From: Ruegeria arenilitoris
GTDB taxonomy: Bacteria > Pseudomonadota > Alphaproteobacteria > Rhodobacterales > Rhodobacteraceae
DNA: 64,000 bases
Assembly (NCBI RefSeq): GCF_013032855.1
Contig: NZ_WQDA01000001.1
Span: 689,501 to 753,500 of the forward strand
Reading direction: 5' to 3'
Positions 8,060 to 16,498 of this stretch are shown in pieces. Position numbers and translations under genes: made by a program. Under the pieces are notes generated by a model, which saw nothing but the letters and a program-made list of their open reading frames with translations, did not search any database and was not told the origin of the DNA. The stretch's first letter is position 1. The number at the start of each line of letters is the position of its first letter.

Positions 8060-10090
8060 TCAGAAGGTCTTGGCCAGGGTCAGCTTGAAATTCCGGCCCG
8101 GCGAATTGCGGGTCGACAGGTTCGGCTGATAGGCCTTGTCAAAGATGTTCTCGATCCCGGCGCGCAGTTCGAAGCCTGCCAGCGCGCCCTCTTGCGGCAG
8201 ATAGGTCGCGCGCAGGGTGTTCACCCCGTACCCGCCCACCGGATCGCCCGAGGAATCGAGCCCCGACCTGGCGCCGAAGATCTCCCAGCTGACATCCAGG
8301 GTTTCGCCGAACCGCTTGCCCAGGGTGATCCGCGCCGAATCCGTGGGTTCGTTGCGCCACGGCGATCCGATGCCCGCCGCGCTGAACTCGGTGGCGTTCA
8401 CGATGTTGGCGTTGAAATCGACGTAGAAGCCCGTGGCATGGGCATAGGAGGCCTCGATCTCGACGCCCTCGGTTTCGACCTTGGACAGGGGCTGGGACGG
8501 AGTGCCCGACACGTACGAGGTGATGTCCCACAGATCGGTGCTGTAGAAATTGACCTTGGCGCGCAGGGCGTCGCCGGCGGCGAAGATGTCGCCGCGGTCA
8601 TAGGAAAAGCCGGCCTCCCAGGTGCGGGATTTCTCGGGCTGGGTCATGTAGAGCGGTGTGCCCAGATCGTCGATGATCGGCAGGCTTTCGGTATAGGCCC
8701 CGCCCGCGAACACCGCGAAGCCGCTGGCGAATTCGTAACGGGCCGACAGGCCGCCCATCAGCGCGTCGTTGTCATAGCTGGCGTTGAAGGGCGCGGCCGC
8801 GTCGCCGTTGCCCTTGATGTCCTGCGTTTCATACCGCAGCGCGGGCGTGACGGTCAGCTGGTCGCCGAACTGGATGTCGTCAACGGCAAACAGCGCGACG
8901 CGACGGTCGGTGCCGCCCGGCGCCGATGGGGCGTCCAGCCGCTTGCGGTCGATGAATTCCACCCCGAACCGCAGATCATGCGACGCGGCCCCGGTCTGGA
9001 AATACGCGCTGTTCTTGATCGTCAGCTTGGTGGTTTCGTAATTGTGCGTGGCATCGGCCAGCGCTTGGATGCCGGGGAAGAAGGGCGTTCCCTCCAGGCT
9101 GGACGAGCCGGGCACATAGCTGCTGTCGATGGACTGCTCGGAATAGCTGAGATTGACGTCCAGATCGACCAGATCGTTACCGGCCGGCCGGTACTGGTAA
9201 CGCAGAACGGCGATCCGGGTTTCGATGTCGCGGTCCACGTTGCCGAACGCATCCGCCGTCGTGCCGAAGGAATCATAGGGCACGTCGCGCTCTTCCGAGG
9301 TGGACTGGTTCCAGGACGCGGTGATCGAATGTTCAAGGTTGTCGCCAAAGCTGTATTTCCCCTTGGCCAGCAGCGAAGGCAGGGTGAAGGCGCTGTTGCC
9401 GATCGAGTCGCCGTTGCCGTCCTTCTGATCGTCCTGGTTGCGATAGGTGTAGTTGAATAGGAATTCGGTCTGCCGGTTGGGTTGCCACGCCAGGATCGAC
9501 GACGAGGCAAAGCCGCTGCCGTTGGAATACCCCTCGAGCGTCTGGCGGAAGCGGAACCCCGGCGCGCCGCCGGTAAAGTCGGACGCGTCCTTGGTTTCCA
9601 GCTGAACCACGCCGCCGACGACGCCCGAGCCGTATTCGAAGGACCCGACCGTGCCGCGGATGACCGAGACGCTTTTGTACAGCTGCGGATCGGTGAACAG
9701 CTGGTTGCCGATCCGGTACAGCTCTTCCGCGCCGGTGGTGGCGCCGTCGACCAGGATCAGAACCTTCTGGTCGGTGCCGAAGGTGCCGTTGGCCCCATAT
9801 CCGCGGATATTGATGCCCGATCCTTGCGGGGTCGAGCCGTTCACCAGGGTGACGCCGGGAACCGAATCGATCAGCTCGGCCACCGTGTTGGCCTGACGGT
9901 CGTTGATCTCTTCCTGGTCGATATTCGTGACCGGAACCGCGGTGCCGGTCTGGATCTCGCGTTTGCTTTCGCCCAGTTCCAGGGTCCCGAGGAACCCGTC
10001 ATCCTGTTCCTGCGCCCAAACCATGGACGCCGTCAAACCAAGGCAAGAGGCCGTTCCAAGCAGGCCTGCAATATGAGTACGCGCACGCAT
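8060..10090 (-). CDS. hmuR: TonB-dependent haem/iron receptor
   Basis: Outer-membrane receptor of 676 residues. A signal peptide (about 1-26, ending VWA) and a plug domain are visible: a TonB-box-like segment, then DSVPGVTLVNG, INIRGYGANG, KVLILVDGA and GSFEYGSGVVGGVVQLETK. A 22-strand barrel ends in LAKTF with the C-terminal Phe needed for insertion. The start at 10090 has AAGGGA upstream; a longer frame would place a non-signal leader in front. Divergent hmuSTUV and the following ExbBD/TonB operon assign it to haem uptake. An iron-box-like TGA-N9-TCA lies 120 bp upstream. Confidence 0.9.
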   Translation of the reverse strand: MRARTHIAGLLGTASCLGLTASMVWAQEQDDGFLGTLELGESKREIQTGTAVPVTNIDQEEINDRQANTVAELIDSVPGVTLVNGSTPQGSGINIRGYGANGTFGTDQKVLILVDGATTGAEELYRIGNQLFTDPQLYKSVSVIRGTVGSFEYGSGVVGGVVQLETKDASDFTGGAPGFRFRQTLEGYSNGSGFASSSILAWQPNRQTEFLFNYTYRNQDDQKDGNGDSIGNSAFTLPSLLAKGKYSFGDNLEHSITASWNQSTSEERDVPYDSFGTTADAFGNVDRDIETRIAVLRYQYRPAGNDLVDLDVNLSYSEQSIDSSYVPGSSSLEGTPFFPGIQALADATHNYETTKLTIKNSAYFQTGAASHDLRFGVEFIDRKRLDAPSAPGGTDRRVALFAVDDIQFGDQLTVTPALRYETQDIKGNGDAAAPFNASYDNDALMGGLSARYEFASGFAVFAGGAYTESLPIIDDLGTPLYMTQPEKSRTWEAGFSYDRGDIFAAGDALRAKVNFYSTDLWDITSYVSGTPSQPLSKVETEGVEIEASYAHATGFYVDFNANIVNATEFSAAGIGSPWRNEPTDSARITLGKRFGETLDVSWEIFGARSGLDSSGDPVGGYGVNTLRATYLPQEGALAGFELRAGIENIFDKAYQPNLSTRNSPGRNFKLTLAKTF

Positions 10091-10209
10091 TTCTGTCCCT
10101 TCGAAACAAGTGTGAGGACCGGAGATGCTTGCAGTTCGCTGGCGCTGGTCAGTTTTTTGCTGTTTTTTGGAATCGCCTTTTCGCGACGACTTGTGTTCGT
10201 TAATAAAGG

Positions 10210-10224
10210 TGACTAAAACAGTCA
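10210..10224. promoter_or_regulatory. Iron-responsive box-like palindrome (TGA-N9-TCA)
   Basis: Perfect palindromic arms TGACT-AAAAC-AGTCA in the divergent region between the haem receptor and hmuS. The pattern TGA-N9-TCA is that reported for RirA/Rhodobacterales iron-regulator boxes of alphaproteobacteria. Its position would allow one regulator to repress both directions when iron is replete. The match was made by eye. Confidence 0.55.
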
Positions 10225-10330
10225 ACATAGTTTCGTGCCTTTAATTTCGGCACTGCCAGCAGGTCTCTGATTGCGATCAGCGCCCGGGCCAGCACCCCCT
10301 TGGAACCACGAAGAAGACGGGAAACCTGCT

Positions 10331-11383
10331 ATGGAACAGGTGCTTATGGCTCCTCAGGATATTCGTGCCGCCTATGCGCAGAAGACAGGCCAGCGAGACC
10401 GCGATTTCGCGGAATCGCTGGGGTTGAGCGAGGGCCAGCTGGTCGCGGCCTTTGCCGGGCAGGGCGTAACGCGGCTGAACCCCGGCCTTGACGGGCTGTT
10501 CGGCCAGTTGGCTGGTTTGGGCGAGGTCATGGCGCTGACGCGCAACCCGTCCTGCGTGATCGAAAAGATCGGGCGATACGACAATTACCACAGCGGCCAG
10601 CATGCCGCGATGGTGCTGACCGAAGAGATCGACCTGCGCATGTTCCCCGCGCAATGGCACCATGTCTTTGCCGTCGAGCGGGAAACCGAGGCCGGTCTGC
10701 GCCGCTCGATCCAGGTGTTCGATGCGGCCGGGGACGCGGTTCACAAGATCATCCTGCGCGATGGCTCGGACCTGGGCCACTGGGACAGCTTGGTCCGGAC
10801 ACTGGCTGCCGAGGATCAAGGCCAGACGATGACGGTCGCGCCGCGCAAGCCGGCCGAAGCGCCCAAGGCCAATGCCGACAAGGCCGACGCGCTGCGCCGC
10901 GAATGGGCAAAGATGACGGACACGCACCAGTTCCTGCGCCTGACCTCCAAGCTCAAGATGAACCGGCTGGGCGCCTATCGCATCGCGGGCGAACCGCTGG
11001 CCCGCGCGGTTGATCCCGCGGCGGTCACCGGCCTGTTCGAACCGGTGCGGGACCTGCAGATCGAGGTGATGATCTTCGTCGGCAACCGCGGCTGCATCGA
11101 GATCCACGGCGGCCCGGTGCAAAATCTTCAGCAGATGGGGCCTTGGTTCAACGTGCTGGATCCGGGCTTCAACCTGCATCTGCGCAGCGATCAAATCGCC
11201 GAGGTCTGGGCCGTCGACAAACCGACCCAGCGCGGCCCGGCGATCTCGGTCGAGGCTTTCGACGCGGACGGCGCCCTAATCCTTCAGATCTTCGGGCGCC
11301 GCACCTCCGCGGCCGATCATCGCCCCGCCTGGGATGCGCTGGTGGCCGCGCTGCCCGGCCCGGCCGACACCGGAGCGGCATGA
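10331..11383 (+). CDS. hmuS: Haem-degrading/haem carrier protein HmuS
   Basis: Cytoplasmic HmuS/HemS-family protein that accepts haem from the HmuTUV importer and passes on or cleaves it. 350 residues, with the usual internal duplication: repeat 1 about 10-170 (VMALTRNPSCVIEKIGRYDN) and repeat 2 about 195-345 (LEVMIFVGNRGCIEIHGGPV-like segment and GPWFNVLDPGFNLHLR). The ATG at 10331 is used; an alternative ATG lies five codons later. First gene of hmuSTUV, overlapping hmuT by 4 bp, and controlled with the divergent receptor gene. Confidence 0.9.
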   Translation: MEQVLMAPQDIRAAYAQKTGQRDRDFAESLGLSEGQLVAAFAGQGVTRLNPGLDGLFGQLAGLGEVMALTRNPSCVIEKIGRYDNYHSGQHAAMVLTEEIDLRMFPAQWHHVFAVERETEAGLRRSIQVFDAAGDAVHKIILRDGSDLGHWDSLVRTLAAEDQGQTMTVAPRKPAEAPKANADKADALRREWAKMTDTHQFLRLTSKLKMNRLGAYRIAGEPLARAVDPAAVTGLFEPVRDLQIEVMIFVGNRGCIEIHGGPVQNLQQMGPWFNVLDPGFNLHLRSDQIAEVWAVDKPTQRGPAISVEAFDADGALILQIFGRRTSAADHRPAWDALVAALPGPADTGAA

Positions 11384-12231
11384 TGCGGGGCCTGGTGACA
11401 CTCTGCGCGTCATTGCTGGTTTCGGCGGCGGCCGCGCAGGCCGAGAGCAACCGCGTGATCGCCATCGGCAGTTCGCTGACCGAGATCGTCCATGCCTTGG
11501 GCCAGCAGCACCGGCTGGTCGGCCGTGACCGCAGCTCGACCTGGCCGCCCGAGGCGGCGGATCTGCCCGATGTCGGGTATCGCCGGGCCCTGTCGCCCGA
11601 GGGCGTGCTGTCGGTTGCCCCCGACCTGATCCTTGCGCTCGAAGGGTCGGGCCCGCCCGAGACCATCGCTGTGCTGCAGGAGGCCGGCGTGGATTACGTC
11701 ACCATTGCCGACGAATTCTCGCGCGATGGCGTCATCGACAAGATCCGCGCCGTGGGGGCCGCGCTGGGGGCCGAGGCCGAGGCCGAAACCCTGGCGGCCG
11801 AAACCGCGCGCCGGCTGGACCGGGCGCTGGCCGAGGCCTCCGCCGCGCAGGGTGCGCCGGTGAAGGTGCTGTTCCTGCTTTCGGCACGGGGCGGCGAGTT
11901 TGTCGTCGGCGGGGCCGAGACCCAGGCCGACACCATCATCCGCATGGCCGGAGGCAAAAACGCGGCCGCCGATGTGACGGGTTTCAAGACGATGGCGCTC
12001 GAAGCCATGGCCGCCACCGCGCCGGACGTGATCCTGATGATGGAGCGTCAGGGCGGGCCGATCCTCTCGGAGGAAGAGCTGTTCGCGCTGCCCGCGGTCC
12101 GGCTGACCCCGGCGGGGCGGAACCGGGCGCTGATCCGGATGCCCGGCGCCTATCTGCTGGGCTTCGGCCCGCGCACCGCCGACGCGGTCATGGATCTGTC
12201 GGCCGCATTGCGGGGCGTCAGGGGCTCATGA
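11380..12231 (+). CDS. hmuT: Periplasmic haem-binding protein HmuT
   Basis: Substrate-binding protein of the haem ABC importer. A signal peptide (about 1-20) is followed by a class III binding-protein fold. The family signatures VGRDRSSTWPPEA, LPDVGYRRALSPEGVLS and ALEGSGPPE are visible. The start ATG overlaps the hmuS stop (ATGATG, so 11383 is equally possible). Length of 283 residues fits HmuT. It ends overlapping hmuU by 4 bp. Confidence 0.92.
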   Translation: MMRGLVTLCASLLVSAAAAQAESNRVIAIGSSLTEIVHALGQQHRLVGRDRSSTWPPEAADLPDVGYRRALSPEGVLSVAPDLILALEGSGPPETIAVLQEAGVDYVTIADEFSRDGVIDKIRAVGAALGAEAEAETLAAETARRLDRALAEASAAQGAPVKVLFLLSARGGEFVVGGAETQADTIIRMAGGKNAAADVTGFKTMALEAMAATAPDVILMMERQGGPILSEEELFALPAVRLTPAGRNRALIRMPGAYLLGFGPRTADAVMDLSAALRGVRGS

Positions 12232-13301
12232 CGCTGGCACTGGACAACGGCGCGCACCCGTCCGCCGCGGCCCGCAGGTCGCGGGCGGCATGGGTGACCC
12301 TGGCCCTGGTCGGCCTTCTGGCCGTGACCAGCGTGGCCAGCATCTCGGTCGGCGCGTCCGAGGCCTCGTTGAAGATGGCCGTGTCGGATCTGCTGCATGG
12401 CCGAGGCCTGTCGGATCTGAACCGGATCGTGCTGTGGGACATCCGTCTGCCGCGACTGGCGATGGGCATCCTGGTCGGGGCGGCGCTGGCGGTGTCGGGC
12501 GTGGTGATGCAGGGGCTGTTCCGCAACCCGCTGGCGGATCCGGGCATCGTCGGCGTCAGCGCGGGGGCTGGGCTGGGCGCGATCACAGCCATCGTCTTCG
12601 GCAACCTACTGCCCGCCGCCGTTCTGGCCTGGGTCGGCAGTGGTCTGGTCGCGGTTGCCGCCTTTCTGGGCGGCTGGGCGTCGGTCCTGATCCTTTATCG
12701 CGTTTCGACGCGCCAGGGGCAGACCTCGGTCGCCACGATGCTGCTGGCCGGCATCGCCCTGGCCGCCCTGTCGGGCGCGGTGTCGGGGGTCATGGTGTAT
12801 ATCGCCGACGATCAGCAGCTGCGCGATCTGACCTTCTGGGGCATGGGGTCGCTGGCCGGCGCGACCTGGACCAAGGTCGCCACCGCCGCGCCCTTGATCC
12901 TGGCGTCGATCCTGTGCGCGCAGCGTCTGGCCCGCGCCCTGAACGGCCTGGCCATGGGCGAAGCGGTGGCGCATCACATCGGCATTCCGGTGCAACGCAG
13001 CAAGAACATCGCGATCCTGACGGTGGCCGCCGCCACCGGCGCGGCCGTGGCCGTGTCGGGCGGGATCGGGTTCATCGGCATCGTCGTGCCGCATCTGCTG
13101 CGGCTGGGCGCCGGCCCCGATCACCATCGGCTGCTTATGAATTCCGCCTTGCTGGGCGCCGCCCTGTTGCTGGCCGCCGACATGATCGGCCGGGTGATCG
13201 TGGCCCCGGCCGAACTGCCGATAGGCATCGTCACGGCCATTCTGGGCGCGCCGGTGTTCTTCTGGATCCTGCTTCGCCGCCACGGATCGATGGGAATGTG
13301 A
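12228..13301 (+). CDS. hmuU: Haem ABC transporter permease HmuU
   Basis: FecCD-family inner-membrane permease with about ten helices. Family stretches WDIRLPRLAMGILVGAALA, MQGLFRNPLADPGIVGVS and SGGIGFIGIVVPHLLRL are visible. 357 residues including an N-terminal cytoplasmic leader of about 25 residues. It overlaps hmuT by 4 bp and abuts hmuV with no gap. It transports haem from HmuT into the cytoplasm. Confidence 0.94.
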   Translation: MTLALDNGAHPSAAARRSRAAWVTLALVGLLAVTSVASISVGASEASLKMAVSDLLHGRGLSDLNRIVLWDIRLPRLAMGILVGAALAVSGVVMQGLFRNPLADPGIVGVSAGAGLGAITAIVFGNLLPAAVLAWVGSGLVAVAAFLGGWASVLILYRVSTRQGQTSVATMLLAGIALAALSGAVSGVMVYIADDQQLRDLTFWGMGSLAGATWTKVATAAPLILASILCAQRLARALNGLAMGEAVAHHIGIPVQRSKNIAILTVAAATGAAVAVSGGIGFIGIVVPHLLRLGAGPDHHRLLMNSALLGAALLLAADMIGRVIVAPAELPIGIVTAILGAPVFFWILLRRHGSMGM

Positions 13302-14078
13302 ATGATGAAAGCTGAAAATCTCAGCGTCCGCATCGGGCGCAAGCAGATCCTGCGTGATGTGAATTTCCTGGCCGAACCCGGAGAGGTCACTGCGATCATC
13401 GGGCCCAACGGATCGGGCAAATCCACCTTGCTCGGGGCGCTGTCGGGCGACATCCCGTACACCGGCCGGATCACCCTGAACGGCCACGACATCGCGGCCC
13501 TGCAGCCCTGGGAACTGGCGGCGATGCGGGGCGTTCTTCCGCAATCCTCGGCGGTCGCCTTTCCCTTTACCGCGCTGGAAGTCGTACGGCTGGGCCTGCC
13601 CGGTGGCCTGGCCGACGGCGACGACGCCTTGCCGTCGCGCGCGCTGGCGCATGTCGATCTTGCGGGGTTCGAGCCGCGCTCGTACCAGAACCTGTCCGGC
13701 GGCGAGCAGCAACGCGTGCAGCTTGCGCGCGTTCTGGCCCAGGTCTGGAGCGCGGTGCGGCGCGACCGGCCGCGCTGGCTGTTGCTGGACGAGCCCGTCG
13801 CCAGCTTGGACATCGCGCATCAGTTCACGGTTCTACGCATCGCGCGCGAATTCGCCGATCAGGGCGGGGGCGTTGTGGTCGTGATGCATGACCTGAACCT
13901 GACCGCGTTGTTCGCCGACAAGGTCTGCGTTCTGTCGAACGGAGAGGTCTGGCGCACCGGGGCGGTTTCGGACGTCATGACAGACGAGGTGATGCGGCAG
14001 GTCTATGGCATCGATCTGCCGGTCAGCACGCTGCCGGCAACTGACGTTCCGTTTGTCTTGCCGCAGGCGCTGGTTTGA
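13302..14078 (+). CDS. hmuV: Haem ABC transporter ATP-binding protein HmuV
   Basis: ATPase for HmuU. Walker A GPNGSGKST near residue 37, signature LSGGEQQRV near 135, Walker B WLLLDEP near 162 and switch His in VVMHD near 195 are all present. 258 residues is the normal HmuV length. It starts directly after the hmuU stop and ends the hmuSTUV operon. Confidence 0.94.
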   Translation: MMKAENLSVRIGRKQILRDVNFLAEPGEVTAIIGPNGSGKSTLLGALSGDIPYTGRITLNGHDIAALQPWELAAMRGVLPQSSAVAFPFTALEVVRLGLPGGLADGDDALPSRALAHVDLAGFEPRSYQNLSGGEQQRVQLARVLAQVWSAVRRDRPRWLLLDEPVASLDIAHQFTVLRIAREFADQGGGVVVVMHDLNLTALFADKVCVLSNGEVWRTGAVSDVMTDEVMRQVYGIDLPVSTLPATDVPFVLPQALV

Positions 14079-14425
14079 GGCCCAATCCCCACTGAACCAA
14101 ACTGCATTGCAGCCAAATTTCATGCTGCAGGCGTACCAATCCAACGTACGGTCCCACGGGCTTCACCCCGACGCGTGGGACCGTTATTCGGAATTTAGCG
14201 AAACCATTTTGCGAGAATTTCGAAACCGTGACCCCGGTTCGAAGTTGCGCTTGATGGGTCAAACGGCAGGTGCTTCACTTTTTTCAGTGCGGGGCGTGTT
14301 CACATGCGAAACGCGCTCAATACATCCGAGACGCTGACCCGATCTCGACGATCAGGCCCGTCTGCCTGGTCGCTTTCGATCAACGAGAATCAGCGCCGAA
14401 GACGACCAACATGGAGAGATTCAAC
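14079..14425. other. Non-coding gap after hmuV with a strong hairpin
   Basis: No convincing gene. At 14148-14184 an 11-bp perfect inverted repeat (ACGGTCCCACG / CGTGGGACCGT, 15-base loop) could terminate hmuV transcription, although no U-run follows. The rest, down to the GGAGAG ribosome site of the next gene, probably contains the promoter of the betaine-type transporter operon. Confidence 0.5.
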
Positions 14426-15376
14426 ATGAACAAACTTGCTACGTTACTGGGGGGCGCATCGATGGCGGTCGCTGCCCCGGTTTTTGCTGCCGATATCGTG
14501 ATCGGTGTGCCGAACTGGGCGTCGGTGAACGCCACCGCGCACATTCTTGAAGTCGTTATCGAAGAAAACCTTGGCCTTGATGTCGAATTGCAGAACGGCA
14601 CCAACCCCATCGTCTTCGAAGCGATGGATTCCGGCGCGATGCACGTCCACCCGGAAGTCTGGATGCCGAACCAGCAGAACCTGCACGACACCTATGTCAA
14701 GCAGAACGGCACAGTCGTGATGAACGAGAACCCGGTTCAGGCCGAGCAGGGTATGTGCGTTCCGACCTACATTGCCGAGGAATATGACATCAAATCCATC
14801 GACGACCTGAGCGATCCGGACAAGATGGCCATCTTCGACACTGACGGAAACGGCACCCCCGAGGTTTGGATCGGCGCACCCGGCTGGGCGTCGACCGTGG
14901 TCGAGAAGATCCGCGCCAAGTCTTATGGCTATGACCAGATCTTCGAGCTGACCGAGTACGAAGAAACCATCGCCTATGCCAACTTGGCAAACGCGACCAA
15001 GGCCGGCGATCCGTGGATCGGGTTCTGCTACAGCCCGCACTACATCTTCGTGACCCAGGATCTGACAGTGCTGGAAGAGCCGCCGCATGATCCGGCCACC
15101 TGGACGATCGTTCAGCCCACCGATGACCCGGACTGGCTGGATAAGTCCGAGGCCTCGACCGCGTGGAACGGGGCAACTCTGCACCTGCACTACGCCAAAG
15201 AGCTTGAGGAAAATCACCCCGAGGTCGCGGCCCTGTTCCGCAACTACCAGATGCAGGGTGATGATCTGAGCGCGATGGGCAAGGCGCTGGCTGTGGACAA
15301 CATCGAAGCAGCCGATTTCGCCCGCCAGTGGGTGGCTGAAAACGAAGACACCGTTATCGGCTGGCTAACGAACTAA
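14426..15376 (+). CDS. Glycine-betaine/choline-type ABC substrate-binding protein
   Basis: Periplasmic binding protein of the OpuAC/ProX family. A signal peptide (about 1-21, AAPVFAA) leads to ADIVIGVPNWASVNATAHILEV, then a binding-site-like region around MHVHPEVWMPNQQ and IGAPGWASTVVE. The conserved tryptophans in NW, VW, GW and PW are the kind that form aromatic cages for quaternary amines. Start chosen at 14426 because GGAGAG lies 7 bases upstream; an ATG five codons earlier contains that site. It leads an operon with an ATPase and a permease. The exact ligand (betaine, choline, proline betaine, carnitine) cannot be read from sequence. Confidence 0.88.
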   Translation: MNKLATLLGGASMAVAAPVFAADIVIGVPNWASVNATAHILEVVIEENLGLDVELQNGTNPIVFEAMDSGAMHVHPEVWMPNQQNLHDTYVKQNGTVVMNENPVQAEQGMCVPTYIAEEYDIKSIDDLSDPDKMAIFDTDGNGTPEVWIGAPGWASTVVEKIRAKSYGYDQIFELTEYEETIAYANLANATKAGDPWIGFCYSPHYIFVTQDLTVLEEPPHDPATWTIVQPTDDPDWLDKSEASTAWNGATLHLHYAKELEENHPEVAALFRNYQMQGDDLSAMGKALAVDNIEAADFARQWVAENEDTVIGWLTN

Positions 15377-15390
15377 ATCACAAACGCATG

Positions 15391-15421
15391 GGGCCGTCGC
15401 GACTGATCGCGGCGGCCCTTT
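15391..15421 (+). terminator. Attenuator hairpin after the binding-protein gene
   Basis: GGGCCGTCGCGA pairs with TCGCGGCGGCCC across a 4-base loop, followed by only TTT. It sits 15 bp after the binding-protein stop and 40 bp before the ATPase. This position is typical of partial terminators or mRNA-stabilising hairpins that make the binding protein more abundant than the membrane subunits. Confidence 0.6.
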
Positions 15422-15460
15422 GCCTGTTTGCCGGGATGCAACCCCGTAGATGAGGGGCAA

Positions 15461-16498
15461 ATGGACGAACCTGTCGTAAAACTTGAAAATGTCTGGAAAA
15501 TTTTCGGCGCACGGGCCGAAGAAGCCATGGCTGCGGTCCGGAATGAAGGTATTGGAAAACCTGAAGTTCTTGAAAGATTCAATTGCGTGGTGGGTGTTCA
15601 AGGCGCCACGTTCGAAGTGCCGCGTGGCGAGATTTTTTGCATCATGGGCCTGTCGGGTTCAGGCAAGTCGACCCTTGTGCGCCATGTCAATCGCCTGATC
15701 GAGCCCACGGCCGGAAAGATCGAGATCATGGGGCAGGACGTGTCCAAGATCTCCGAGTCCGAGCTGCGCCGCATCCGCGCGCAGCAGATCGGAATGGTAT
15801 TCCAGCACATGGCGCTGATGCCGCACCGTTCCGTGCGCGACAACGTGGCCTATCCGCTTGAGATCCGCAAAGTCTCGAAATCCAAGCGCTGGGCGGTCTC
15901 CGATCATGCGCTGGGTCTGGTGGACCTGACCGGGTACGAGGACCGGTTGCCCAAGGAACTGTCGGGCGGGATGCAGCAGCGCGTGGGCATTGCGCGCGCG
16001 CTGGCTTCGGACCCGGAAATCCTGTTGATGGACGAACCCTTCTCGGCGCTGGATCCGCTGATCCGGCTGCAGTTGCAGGACCAGTTCAAGGCTCTGGTTG
16101 CGCAGCTGAAGAAGACCACGCTGTTCATCACCCATGACCTGGACGAGGCCATTCGCATCGGCCACCGCATCGCCATCATGAAGGACGGTGTGATCGTCCA
16201 GATCGGCACGCCCGAGGACATCGTGATGAACCCGGCCGACGACTATGTGCGCGAGTTCGTGCAGGGCATATCCAAACTCAAACTGGTCAAGGCACATTCG
16301 ATCATGGAGCCGTTGGAGAGTTATTCCGGCCCGCTGGATGGTGCGCCGCGCGCCGATGAGGGCGCAGACCTCGACCAGCTGATCGATCTGGCCGTGAACA
16401 CCGAGCTTCCGGTGGTGATTACCGATGGCGGTCAGGATGTCGGCGTCGTGACCAAACCACGCCTGTTGCGCGGAATTCAGGGGGGCAAAAATGACTGA
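15461..16498 (+). CDS. Betaine/proline-type ABC transporter ATPase (ProV-like)
   Basis: Walker A GLSGSGKST near residue 64, signature LSGGMQQRV near 166, Walker B ILLMDEPFSALD near 187 and switch His in FITHDLDEA. An N-terminal helical extension (KIFGARAEEA...) before the core is typical of ProV/OpuAA. A C-terminal tail of about 90 residues may be a degenerate CBS-like regulatory segment. ATG at 15461 has GAGGGG 5 bases upstream. It overlaps the permease by 8 bp. Confidence 0.92.
   Translation: MDEPVVKLENVWKIFGARAEEAMAAVRNEGIGKPEVLERFNCVVGVQGATFEVPRGEIFCIMGLSGSGKSTLVRHVNRLIEPTAGKIEIMGQDVSKISESELRRIRAQQIGMVFQHMALMPHRSVRDNVAYPLEIRKVSKSKRWAVSDHALGLVDLTGYEDRLPKELSGGMQQRVGIARALASDPEILLMDEPFSALDPLIRLQLQDQFKALVAQLKKTTLFITHDLDEAIRIGHRIAIMKDGVIVQIGTPEDIVMNPADDYVREFVQGISKLKLVKAHSIMEPLESYSGPLDGAPRADEGADLDQLIDLAVNTELPVVITDGGQDVGVVTKPRLLRGIQGGKND

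Noticed and set aside
8051..9460. Long plus-strand frame opposite the haem receptor
   Set aside because: Antisense shadow; the receptor has a signal peptide, plug and barrel motifs in the minus frame.
12606..13820. Minus-strand 404-codon frame opposite hmuU and hmuV
   Set aside because: Composition is Gln/His/Arg/Gly-rich without domains, while both importer subunits are intact on the plus strand.
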